A DNA stretch of 5,043 bases from Gemmatimonadota bacterium (lineage in GTDB: Bacteria > Gemmatimonadota > Gemmatimonadetes > Gemmatimonadales > GWC2-71-9): positions 1 through 5,043 of the forward strand of contig JAPULP010000047.1 of the NCBI GenBank assembly GCA_027294815.1, written 5' to 3'. The notes under the pieces were generated by a model, which saw only the letters and a program-made list of their open reading frames with translations, was not told the origin of the DNA and did not search any database. Shown here piece by piece: positions 1 to 5,043 of the stretch (its first letter is position 1; the number at the start of each line of letters is the position of its first letter). The position numbers were made by a program, and so were the translations under genes.

Positions 1-1
1 C

Positions 2-1570
2 GCCAAAACCCACCGGGCCCTGTTAGTGGACTTCGGTATCGCGAAGGCGGTAGATCCCGACAAGGCGTCGAGCCTCACGCAGACCGGCCACGCAGTCGGC
101 ACCCCGTATTTCATGAGCCCCGAACAGGCGTTGGGGGACTGGCTGGACCCTCGCTCCGATCTTTATTCGTTCGGAGCGATGCTCTTCGAGATGGTCACCG
201 GGAGAAAACCCTACGACGGCGATTCGGCGCACGAGATCGTGTCAAAGCACGTGGCCGATCCGATTCCGGTTCCATCGCAGGTCGACCCGACGGTGCCGGA
301 CTGGCTCTCCGATATCATCGTGCGCCTCCTGCAAAAACAGCCCGACCAGCGCTACCAGTCGGCTGTCGAGGTCGTGGCCGCACTCGACGAACAAGCCGTC
401 GCCGATTATTCGGCCCTCGACGGCCTCATGCCCGACCATTCCCTCCAGGGCGGACTGGTGATTCAGGGAAGTGGATGGGCCATGGCCGGGGACATCGAAC
501 CGAGCGAAGACATTCGTCCCGCCGAAAGCACTGTGTACTCGGGTGAGGGGAAAGGCGTGGAAGCGAAGAAAGAAGAAGAGGGCTGGGATCCCATGACGTT
601 GGGTGGCAACACTCTGGGCATGATGTCGCTCAACGAGCAAGCAAAAAGGGCGACCCCCGCCGATTCGGCCGAACCCGCCGAGCCGACAGAGCCGCCGGCC
701 GAGAAGGAGCCCGTTGCGGTTGATCCACCGCCACCCCCACCGCCACCGCCACCCACTCCCGCTGAACCGCCGGTGACTGAAAGGCCGAAGCCGGAACCAC
801 CGGCGCCCGAACCGCCGCGACAGTCTGAACCCAAGAAGCCGGCCACCCTCGCCCCCCTCCCTCCCCCCCCCGAGGCCCTGAAGATCAAGGGGACGAGACC
901 GAGCGGCAGGGGGTGGCTGGATCGGCATAGGATTGTTGTGGTCGGTGCCGCCGCGGTGGCCGCGTTCTTCATGGGCCCTATGATCCTGTCCATGATCGGC
1001 GGCAACGACGAGAGTACAACGCCCGTCCCGCGCAACACATTTGTCATCAACTCGCTCATCGAGCCCGTCGAGCTGTTCGTTAACGGTCAGCTCCTCGACA
1101 CGCTTCAGCCGCAACAGCGGGATACGCTGCCGCATACCGACGGACGAGAACCGCGCGTGTCGTGGCGACTGATCCGGCCGGTACGGTCGAACGGCCAACC
1201 TCTGGGCGGAGAATTCAACAGCGGTTTCGCGGCAGGAACCGCCAGCGAAGGCAACCGCACGTTGAGCATCGTGGGTAGAGCCCGCAACCGCGCGATGTTC
1301 GCTCCGGTCATCAGCAATCCAACCAGCCAAAGTTTGTCTGTGTTGATCAACGCGGATCTCCCGGAAGCCACGCGCTGCGAGTGCGTCATTCCTCCGCAGT
1401 CCCAAAACGTCCGGATCGGGTATTACCAACTGTTGGGCAACCCGACGCTGCGCTTCTATCCCGCCGACAGCGATTATCGGGGACTCGTTATCGAGATCAT
1501 CGAGATGGCGGAAGCCGTCGACGCGTCGTCCGGCGAGCTAGGAGTAGAGATCCCGATCCCACGGCGATAG
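2..1570 (+). CDS. Membrane-anchored Ser/Thr protein kinase, C-terminal part (5' end outside window)
   Basis: This is a Hanks-type (eukaryotic-like) Ser/Thr kinase, which phosphorylates proteins on Ser/Thr from the cytoplasmic side of the inner membrane. The reading frame is open to the window edge, so the N-lobe, the ATP-binding lysine and the HRD loop lie outside. Visible in order: the DFG motif (29-37), an activation loop rich in Ser/Thr, GTPYFMSPE as the APE-equivalent (101-124), DLYSFG of subdomain IX (158-175) and the RY arginine of subdomain XI (350-355). After about 400 comes an acidic, then Pro/Glu-rich linker with ten consecutive prolines (725-754). A basic stretch (RPSGRGWLDRHR) precedes one transmembrane helix (about 932-997), which places the remaining 190 residues in the periplasm by the positive-inside rule. 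That tail has no PASTA repeats and I do not recognise it; it may sense a ligand, and it contains a CEC pair (1376-1384). The GTG at 26 is an internal valine before DFG, not a start. The kinase call is very secure; the substrate and signal are unknown. Confidence 0.95.
   Translation, partial: AKTHRALLVDFGIAKAVDPDKASSLTQTGHAVGTPYFMSPEQALGDWLDPRSDLYSFGAMLFEMVTGRKPYDGDSAHEIVSKHVADPIPVPSQVDPTVPDWLSDIIVRLLQKQPDQRYQSAVEVVAALDEQAVADYSALDGLMPDHSLQGGLVIQGSGWAMAGDIEPSEDIRPAESTVYSGEGKGVEAKKEEEGWDPMTLGGNTLGMMSLNEQAKRATPADSAEPAEPTEPPAEKEPVAVDPPPPPPPPPPTPAEPPVTERPKPEPPAPEPPRQSEPKKPATLAPLPPPPEALKIKGTRPSGRGWLDRHRIVVVGAAAVAAFFMGPMILSMIGGNDESTTPVPRNTFVINSLIEPVELFVNGQLLDTLQPQQRDTLPHTDGREPRVSWRLIRPVRSNGQPLGGEFNSGFAAGTASEGNRTLSIVGRARNRAMFAPVISNPTSQSLSVLINADLPEATRCECVIPPQSQNVRIGYYQLLGNPTLRFYPADSDYRGLVIEIIEMAEAVDASSGELGVEIPIPRR
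725..754 (+). other. Ten-proline run in the kinase linker
   Basis: Ten consecutive proline codons (CCA/CCG/CCC mixed) lie in the juxtamembrane linker of the kinase. Further Pro-Glu-Pro segments follow to about 880. Such linkers are common between the catalytic domain and the membrane helix of bacterial Ser/Thr kinases and act as extended spacers. Polyproline runs are known to stall ribosomes unless elongation factor P helps, so synthesis of this kinase probably depends on EF-P; that dependence is inference. Confidence 0.85.
863..871 (+). repeat. C9 homopolymer inside the kinase gene
   Basis: Nine consecutive C bases encode three prolines in the linker between catalytic domain and membrane helix; a C6 run lies just upstream at 852-857. 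The frame given here is evidently the intact one, since a clean transmembrane helix and a long tail follow. Losing one C would put a TGA in frame at 879-881. Gaining one C would put a TAG in frame at 928-930 (present coordinates). Either change ends the protein before the membrane helix. Whether the tract varies in length in the population is not visible from one sequence. Confidence 0.7.
932..997 (+). other. Transmembrane helix of the kinase
   Basis: About 22 mostly hydrophobic residues (from IVVVGAAAVAAFF to MILSMI) form the only convincing membrane span in the visible protein. Four arginines and a histidine sit within the twelve residues before it, and acidic residues (NDES) follow it. This charge pattern fits cytoplasmic kinase, single span, periplasmic tail. 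Confidence 0.88.
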
Positions 1571-1597
1571 TTGTAGCGTGTAGGGTGTAGCACCTAG
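1564..1597. repeat. TAG-ending heptanucleotide repeats in convergent spacer
   Basis: The whole 23-bp spacer between the convergent kinase and hydrolase genes, plus the ends of both, reads as consecutive 7-mers ending in TAG: GTTGTAG (1570-1576), CGTGTAG (1577-1583), GGTGTAG (1584-1590), CACCTAG (1591-1597). The kinase stop codon (1568-1570) and the hydrolase stop codon (complement of 1594-1596) both overlap the array. GGTG-TAG-CACC (1584-1594) could form a 4-bp stem with a 3-nt loop, too short to call a terminator by itself. Only three or four units are present, so chance is not excluded. Confidence 0.55.
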
Positions 1598-2721
1598 AAC
1601 CCCCCATCCCTCTCCACCATCTCGCCAGCCAGGAACAGCTCCGCCACCTGCCGTGCGTAATTCGCGGGCACGATCTCGCCCATGTTGCACAGCACCCACG
1701 TCGAGAACTTTTGCTCTGGGTAACGGATGTAAACCGTCTTGAACCCCATGAACGAGCCCGTGTGGCCCCAGGTCTCGAGTCCGCGGTGTTCTCCTTCCCT
1801 GATGGCAAACGCGTAATCGAGTTCTTCACCGCTGTTCAGCACGCCTTTCGTGTGTAGGATCTCCATGAAATCCGCGCCACCGAGGCGGTTGTTCGCAAAG
1901 TTTCGATCCCACTGAAGGAGATCCTCGACGGTGGAGTAGAGGCCGCCGGCGCCCGGCAGCGCGAAGTTGCCCTGATAACTTTGGTAGTAGTTCCCCTCGA
2001 CGCCCTGATCGCCGGCCTCGCGCCGCGCGTAGCTCATGGCCCGGCGCTTCACGATGTGTACCGGATCGTCGTGAAAGTGCGTGTCGCGCATGCCGAGCGG
2101 CGCGAAGATCTTCTCCGTGGTGTATTCACGTAGGGATTTTCCGCTCGCCCGTTCTACGACCATCGACAATAGGAGGTAGCCACCGTTCGAGTAGCTGTAC
2201 CGCTCACCGGGTGCGAAGTCCAGTTCTTGTTGGGCGATCAACTCCAATGCCGCAATACGACTAAACCGGTTCCACGTCGTGAGATCGTTCTGTCGCATCA
2301 CGCGATACATGTCGGGCACACCGCTCATGTGATGTACCACCTGCCGTATCGTCACCGGCGGATCCCGAGGGGGCAACTCCGGTAGGTACTGTCGAATGTC
2401 GTCGTCGAGGTCGAGCTTACCTTCGTGGGCCAACAACGCGATGGCCGCGGCGGTGAATTGTTTCGACACCGATCCCATGTAGAAGACCGTGTTGGGCGTA
2501 ATCGGAATGTCCCAGTCCAGACTCGCATAGCCGTACCCCTTTTTGTACACGAACGCTCCGTCTCGGACCACTCCGACGGCACACCCCACAGATCCCGTGC
2601 GGTCGAACTCGGCGAAGATCGCGTCGATTTGCGGCAGCGGCGGTTCCTGGCCGATGGCGGGCGCAGCGAACATCGGAACCAGAACGATCGAAAGTGCGGC
2701 GGGCCTGAAAAAGTAGTTCAT
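1594..2721 (-). CDS. Exported serine hydrolase, class C beta-lactamase / penicillin-binding-protein fold
   Basis: The predicted protein has 375 residues and belongs to the Beta-lactamase family (the PF00144 type), acyl-serine hydrolases that include AmpC, esterases and D-aminopeptidases. The three signature motifs are intact: SxxK as S84-V-S-K87 (nucleophile and general base), YxN as Y177-S-N179, and HTG at 320-322 in the place of KTG. The signal peptide is residues 1-24, with a likely cleavage AIG|QE, so it acts in the periplasm or at the outer membrane. The start at 2721 is chosen because AGGAG (complement of 2728-2732) lies 6 nt upstream; an in-frame GTG at 2742 would add seven polar residues before the signal peptide. 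The protein ends soon after the catalytic core, without the C-terminal beta-barrel extension (DUF3471-like) of some relatives. HTG rather than KTG is common in esterase and peptidase-like members, so antibiotic hydrolysis should not be assumed. The substrate cannot be told from sequence. Confidence 0.95.
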   Translation of the reverse strand: MNYFFRPAALSIVLVPMFAAPAIGQEPPLPQIDAIFAEFDRTGSVGCAVGVVRDGAFVYKKGYGYASLDWDIPITPNTVFYMGSVSKQFTAAAIALLAHEGKLDLDDDIRQYLPELPPRDPPVTIRQVVHHMSGVPDMYRVMRQNDLTTWNRFSRIAALELIAQQELDFAPGERYSYSNGGYLLLSMVVERASGKSLREYTTEKIFAPLGMRDTHFHDDPVHIVKRRAMSYARREAGDQGVEGNYYQSYQGNFALPGAGGLYSTVEDLLQWDRNFANNRLGGADFMEILHTKGVLNSGEELDYAFAIREGEHRGLETWGHTGSFMGFKTVYIRYPEQKFSTWVLCNMGEIVPANYARQVAELFLAGEMVERDGGF

Positions 2722-2727
2722 ACGACG

Positions 2728-2732
2728 CTCCT
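2728..2732 (-). promoter_or_regulatory. Ribosome binding site of the serine hydrolase
   Basis: On the minus strand AGGAG stands 6 nt before the ATG at 2721-2719. It is a near-perfect Shine-Dalgarno core and decides the start in favour of this ATG over the GTG seven codons upstream, which has no comparable site at the right distance. Confidence 0.8.
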
Positions 2733-2777
2733 GTTGGATCACCGGCGAAAAACAAGACTGTGTGGAATGAGCGCAAA

Positions 2778-2801
2778 TTTATCACGAGGGGCAGCCTCGT
2801 G
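2778..2801. promoter_or_regulatory. Inverted repeat beside an AT-rich -10-like element in the divergent intergenic region
   Basis: CACGAGG (2783-2789) and CCTCGTG (2795-2801) are perfect 7-bp inverted arms separated by 5 bp. It abuts an AT-rich patch (2775-2782) whose minus strand reads GATAAAT, a plausible -10 for the serine hydrolase about 55 nt from its start. I see no convincing -35 at the right distance. The location between divergent genes, next to a possible -10, suits an operator for a dimeric regulator; a transcribed hairpin is the alternative. A partial third copy of the arm, ACGAGGG, follows at 2811-2817. Confidence 0.35.
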
Positions 2802-2815
2802 TTAGCTTGAACGAG

Positions 2816-2835
2816 GGCCGACCTGCAACTCGGCC
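2816..2835 (+). promoter_or_regulatory. Possible 5'-leader hairpin upstream of the regulatory-domain protein
   Basis: GGCCGA (2816-2821) and TCGGCC (2830-2835) form a perfect 6-bp GC-rich stem with an 8-nt loop. It ends 4 nt before the GAGG ribosome binding site of the gene starting at 2851. If transcribed, it could influence ribosome access. Six-base arms arise by chance fairly often in GC-rich DNA, so the role is speculative. Confidence 0.25.
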
Positions 2836-2839
2836 GCGC

Positions 2840-2843
2840 GAGG
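2840..2843 (+). promoter_or_regulatory. Ribosome binding site of the regulatory-domain protein
   Basis: GAGG lies 7 nt before the ATG at 2851, a normal Shine-Dalgarno spacing. The ATG is followed directly by a signal peptide, which supports this start. Confidence 0.6.
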
Positions 2844-2850
2844 CGCCCGC

Positions 2851-4533
2851 ATGCGACAAGCAGTTTTCCTACCCTTCATGATCGCGCTCGTCGGATCGAT
2901 CGGTCTGGCGGCTCCGGTACGATCCCAAATCGTCGAGGGCCAGGTCACGGACTCGATCTCCGGAGTACACGTCGGCGGGGGATTCATCGTGCTCGTTGAC
3001 GTCACGGGCCGCGAGCAGGTGAGGGTGCTCACAGCCATGGATGGCACCTTCTACTTACCTGCACCGCGCCCGGGAACCTACAGGTTGCGATCGGAGCGCA
3101 TCGCGTACCGCGTATGGGAGTCTCCGGATTTCACGTTGACGGGTGGCCAGTCCCGCACCATAGACCCAATTATCAATTCACTTCCCCGCCGACTCGCTTC
3201 GATCGAGGTGACTGGGGAGACCGAGTGCAAGGAACGCAAAGGTCCCGACACGGGCCTTTTGTGGGAGGAAGCCGAAAAAGCGCTCGTTGCGGCGTCGTGG
3301 AGTTCTCAGCAGCAACTGTATGTGCACCGCGTCCATAACTACGAGCGAGAACTCGACAGGTCACGCAACAACGTGGAAGCGGAGAAAATCGACGTTCGCG
3401 TCCTCTCAACCGAGCTGCCCTTCATCAGCAGGCATCCCGTGGAGCTGGAGCGGGAGGGTTACGTCTTCCGTGGACAGGACGGCAACATGGAATGGTGGGC
3501 GCCCGACGCGAACGTGCTGCTCGATCCGAGTTTTCACCGTACCCACTGCTTTTGGGCCGTTCGCGGCGAAGACGAGCGCACCGGCATGATCGGCCTGGCA
3601 TTCGAACCGGCCCCGGACCGCGAGCTACCCGACGTCGAGGGGACGTTGTGGCTCGACGAGGCATCGAGCGAGTTGCGCGAGATCGAGTTTCGCTTCACCG
3701 ACATTCCGTTGCGAATATCCACTAACAACCTTGGCGGATTTGCAAAGTTCCTGCCTATGCCTTCGGGCGCGTGGATTCTCAACGCGTGGCAGGTCCGAAT
3801 GCCGATTGTGCGGTGGAGAGGATTTGGTCGCAGACCACGCATTATCGGCTACAGCGAGGTCGGGGGCCACGTATTGGAGGCGCGCACCCTCGAAGGAGAA
3901 AAGGTCTACGAGGTTCCGGGCCTTGTGACGCTTCGGGGCACAGTGTACGACAGTATGCTGGGCGGGCCGATAGCAAACGACGCGGTGTCGGTGGTCAATA
4001 CCGAATATGCGTCGATCACCGACAGCGCGGGCCGGTTCGAAATGCGCGTGCTGCTCAACGGGAGTTACCAACTCACGACCAGCCGGCTCAACTGGCTTGG
4101 TTATCTCCCCGGGAGAGTGAGTCGCGAGTTTACTCCCGGCGATACGGTCGACGCCGAGCTCGTTATTCCTTCGCTCGAGACCGTGCACCTCAACTTGTGC
4201 CCTAAGACACCGTTCGCAACGAACCTGGTCGTACATGGCGAGGTACGAACCCCCCAAGGCAACGGGTTGGAAAATGCCGAAGTGGTGGCGCGGTGGGAAC
4301 CTGGGGTCGAGCGCAAAGACAGAACGGACGCGGCCGGACGCTACGAGCTGTGTGACCTACCGAACGACGTCGCAATCACGGTCGATGTGCGGCACCGGCT
4401 CATGGACCATGATCCAATCGCGATCAGATTCGTCGGGCGGGATGTGATCGTCGAGACTGCTGCGGGACCGACCAGCTACTACGTGCCTTCCAGAGTCGCA
4501 GCAATCGGGTTGGAGGTGCGGGGGCGTAACTAA
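2851..4533 (+). CDS. Exported protein with three carboxypeptidase-regulatory-like domains
   Basis: The product has 560 residues; its function is unknown. The signal peptide is residues 1-25, with likely cleavage VRS|QI. Residues 26-120 form a first carboxypeptidase-regulatory-like (CarboxypepD_reg, Ig-like beta-sandwich) domain: GQVTDS, then DGTFYLPAPRPGTYRLR. Similar domains occupy about 357-445 (LRGTVYDSMLGGPI, DSAGRFEMRVLLNGSYQL) and 460-535 (VHGEVRTPQGNGLENAEV, DAAGRYELCDLP). Residues about 121-350 are a beta-rich central region containing LLWEEAEKAL, LLDPSFHRTHCF and GTLWLDEASSELREIEFRF. The last segment loosely resembles the repeated strands of LolA-like lipoprotein-binding folds, but this is only an impression. 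No TonB plug or barrel follows, so it is not a TonB-dependent transporter despite the shared N-terminal domain. I know similar stand-alone proteins, with the same central motifs, from Gemmatimonadota. It likely resides in the periplasm or at the outer membrane. Four cysteines (126, 233, 450, 501) could pair there. It is transcribed divergently from the hydrolase. Confidence 0.88.
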   Translation: MRQAVFLPFMIALVGSIGLAAPVRSQIVEGQVTDSISGVHVGGGFIVLVDVTGREQVRVLTAMDGTFYLPAPRPGTYRLRSERIAYRVWESPDFTLTGGQSRTIDPIINSLPRRLASIEVTGETECKERKGPDTGLLWEEAEKALVAASWSSQQQLYVHRVHNYERELDRSRNNVEAEKIDVRVLSTELPFISRHPVELEREGYVFRGQDGNMEWWAPDANVLLDPSFHRTHCFWAVRGEDERTGMIGLAFEPAPDRELPDVEGTLWLDEASSELREIEFRFTDIPLRISTNNLGGFAKFLPMPSGAWILNAWQVRMPIVRWRGFGRRPRIIGYSEVGGHVLEARTLEGEKVYEVPGLVTLRGTVYDSMLGGPIANDAVSVVNTEYASITDSAGRFEMRVLLNGSYQLTTSRLNWLGYLPGRVSREFTPGDTVDAELVIPSLETVHLNLCPKTPFATNLVVHGEVRTPQGNGLENAEVVARWEPGVERKDRTDAAGRYELCDLPNDVAITVDVRHRLMDHDPIAIRFVGRDVIVETAAGPTSYYVPSRVAAIGLEVRGRN

Positions 4534-4535
4534 CG

Positions 4536-4619
4536 AATATCCAATATTGAATATTGAATGTCCAATATCCAATAGTCCTTCTTCGATATTAATATTGGAT
4601 ATTGGATACTCGATATCTA
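4536..4619. repeat. AT-rich heptanucleotide repeat array with orientation switch
   Basis: Between two convergent genes lies an array of degenerate 7-mers. The left side has AATATCC, AATATTG, AATATTG, AATGTCC, AATATCC (contiguous, 4536-4570) followed by AATAGTCC. The right side has the reverse orientation: ATATTGG (4592-4598), ATATTGG (4599-4605), ATACTCG (4606-4612), ATATCTA (4613-4619). The array is far more AT-rich than the flanking genes, fills almost the whole 92-bp spacer and starts 2 bp after the stop codon at 4531-4533. I have seen similar AATATCC/GGATATT arrays in intergenic DNA of environmental bacteria, but no agreed name or function comes to mind. It is not a CRISPR: units are too short and there are no spacers. 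Confidence 0.85.
4561..4606. terminator. 14-bp perfect inverted repeat, possible bidirectional terminator
   Basis: TCCAATATCCAATA (4561-4574) and TATTGGATATTGGA (4593-4606) are exact reverse complements around an 18-nt loop. It sits between the convergent stop codons at 4533 and 4626, where a shared terminator would be expected. Against a classical intrinsic terminator: the stem is AT-rich and no U-run follows directly on either strand. It may instead mark mRNA ends by stabilising 3' termini, or be only a by-product of the repeat array. Confidence 0.45.
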
Positions 4620-4625
4620 TCCTGC

Positions 4626-5042
4626 CTAAAAGAAGAAGATCTCACCCCCGCCACCACCCATCCTCGGATTAACGACATTGGCAAACCGCGAGCCGAAACG
4701 GTAACTGAAACTGAGGTTCACAAAATACCGGAAATCTGTTGTGAATTGTCGTGTTCGCAGCAGACGCTCTTCGGGAGTCAGACCCGCTCCGGCAATGAAG
4801 ATTTGATCTTTGATCCGCGCGATACTTGCGATCACGTTGAAGTTGAGCCCCCGAAACAGCCTGATCCGCGGTCCAGCGAACAAGCTGAGCCGGTGTTTGC
4901 TCAGGTCGTGCAGGAATTGAAAGCCAGTGACCGAAGCGTTGATGGACCCCCAAGGTTGCTGCGCCGAGAGGCCCACCTCGAGCTGGTGCGTCGGGCGCAC
5001 CTCCGACGTACGATTGAACACGGTCGCCTCTTCATAGTCGAA
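4626..5042 (-). CDS. C-terminal part of a probable outer-membrane beta-barrel protein (5' end outside window)
   Basis: The frame is open to the window edge and shows the last 138 residues. They consist of alternating polar/hydrophobic strands separated by short turns: HQLEVGLSAQQPWGSINASV, HRLSLFAGPRIRLFRGLNFNV, then FTTDFRYFVNLSFSYRFGS and VVNPRMG, ending in five glycines and EIFFF. Aromatic girdle residues, paired strands and a C-terminal aromatic residue fit a transmembrane beta-barrel assembled by the BAM machinery. The pattern 'QPWGS...LHDLSKHRLSL...LFRGLNF...F.YSFGS..NNVVNPR' resembles uncharacterised barrel proteins I have seen in Bacteroidota and Gemmatimonadota, but I cannot give a family name. 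The GTG at 5021-5019 is an internal valine, since the conserved-looking frame continues upstream (FDYEEAT). The number of strands, signal peptide and any substrate are outside the window. Confidence 0.72.
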   Translation of the reverse strand, partial: FDYEEATVFNRTSEVRPTHQLEVGLSAQQPWGSINASVTGFQFLHDLSKHRLSLFAGPRIRLFRGLNFNVIASIARIKDQIFIAGAGLTPEERLLRTRQFTTDFRYFVNLSFSYRFGSRFANVVNPRMGGGGGEIFFF

Positions 5043-5043
5043 C

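Noticed and set aside
26..28. GTG as a start codon for the kinase gene
   Set aside because: The codon encodes the valine immediately before DFG, in the middle of the catalytic domain, and the frame is open upstream to the window edge.
242..1429. A 395-codon open frame on the minus strand opposite the kinase gene
   Set aside because: It is antisense to a secure kinase frame, its translation is a compositionally odd Arg/Gly/His-rich product without domains, and it owes its length to codon bias in GC-rich DNA.
1594..2721. Antibiotic-resistance beta-lactamase
   Set aside because: The fold and motifs are those of the broad serine hydrolase family; HTG in place of KTG and the absence of an AmpR-type regulator give no support for a resistance role.
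2740..2742. GTG as the start of the serine hydrolase
   Set aside because: It would add seven polar and charged residues before the signal peptide, while the ATG at 2721 has AGGAG 6 nt upstream.
3625..4257. A 210-codon open frame on the minus strand inside the regulatory-domain gene
   Set aside because: It is the complement of a well-supported gene with signal peptide and recognisable domains; the translation shows no domain, signal or ribosome binding site.
2851..4533. TonB-dependent receptor or carboxypeptidase
   Set aside because: Only the accessory beta-sandwich domains are present; there is no plug, no 22-strand barrel and no zinc-peptidase motif in the 560 residues.
4534..4625. CRISPR array or phage attachment site
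   Set aside because: Units are 7 nt, degenerate and without spacers, no cas or integrase gene is near, and there is no tRNA gene in the window.

Overview
The window is a GC-rich stretch of bacterial chromosome with four protein genes, two of them cut by the window edges. The organism is most likely a Gram-negative bacterium: there are two Sec-type signal peptides and an outer-membrane beta-barrel-like C-terminus. A PASTA-less Ser/Thr kinase with a proline-rich linker and a large exported tail, together with a carboxypeptidase-regulatory-like protein carrying 'LPRRLASIEVTGE' and 'LLWEEAEKAL' segments, reminds me strongly of Gemmatimonadota. This is recognition from memory, not a search result. 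Acidobacteriota or members of the Bacteroidota-related lineages remain possible.

Layout: (1) 2-1570 (+) is the C-terminal part of a membrane-anchored Ser/Thr protein kinase: C-lobe, acidic then proline-rich linker, one transmembrane helix, and a periplasmic tail of about 190 residues. (2) 1571-1593 is a tiny convergent spacer made of 7-nt repeats ending in TAG. (3) 1594-2721 (-) is an exported serine hydrolase of the class C beta-lactamase / penicillin-binding-protein fold, with all three catalytic motifs intact. (4) 2722-2850 is a divergent intergenic region with two short perfect inverted repeats. (5) 2851-4533 (+) is an exported protein with three carboxypeptidase-regulatory-like beta-sandwich domains around a central conserved region of unknown function. 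(6) 4534-4625 is a second convergent spacer, AT-rich, again made of 7-nt repeats, which switch orientation to form a 14-bp perfect hairpin. (7) 4626-5042 (-) is the C-terminus of a probable outer-membrane beta-barrel protein.

The genes alternate in direction (+, -, +, -), so they do not form an operon and each is probably transcribed separately. Only the hydrolase and the regulatory-domain protein share a divergent control region. All four products point to the cell envelope (one signalling protein, three exported proteins), but the sequence does not show that they work together.

I see no clear new multi-gene system. The signals most worth checking are the heptanucleotide repeats in both convergent spacers, the C9 tract in the kinase linker where a shift in either direction would remove the membrane anchor and sensor, and the apparently duplicated extracytoplasmic domain of the kinase.
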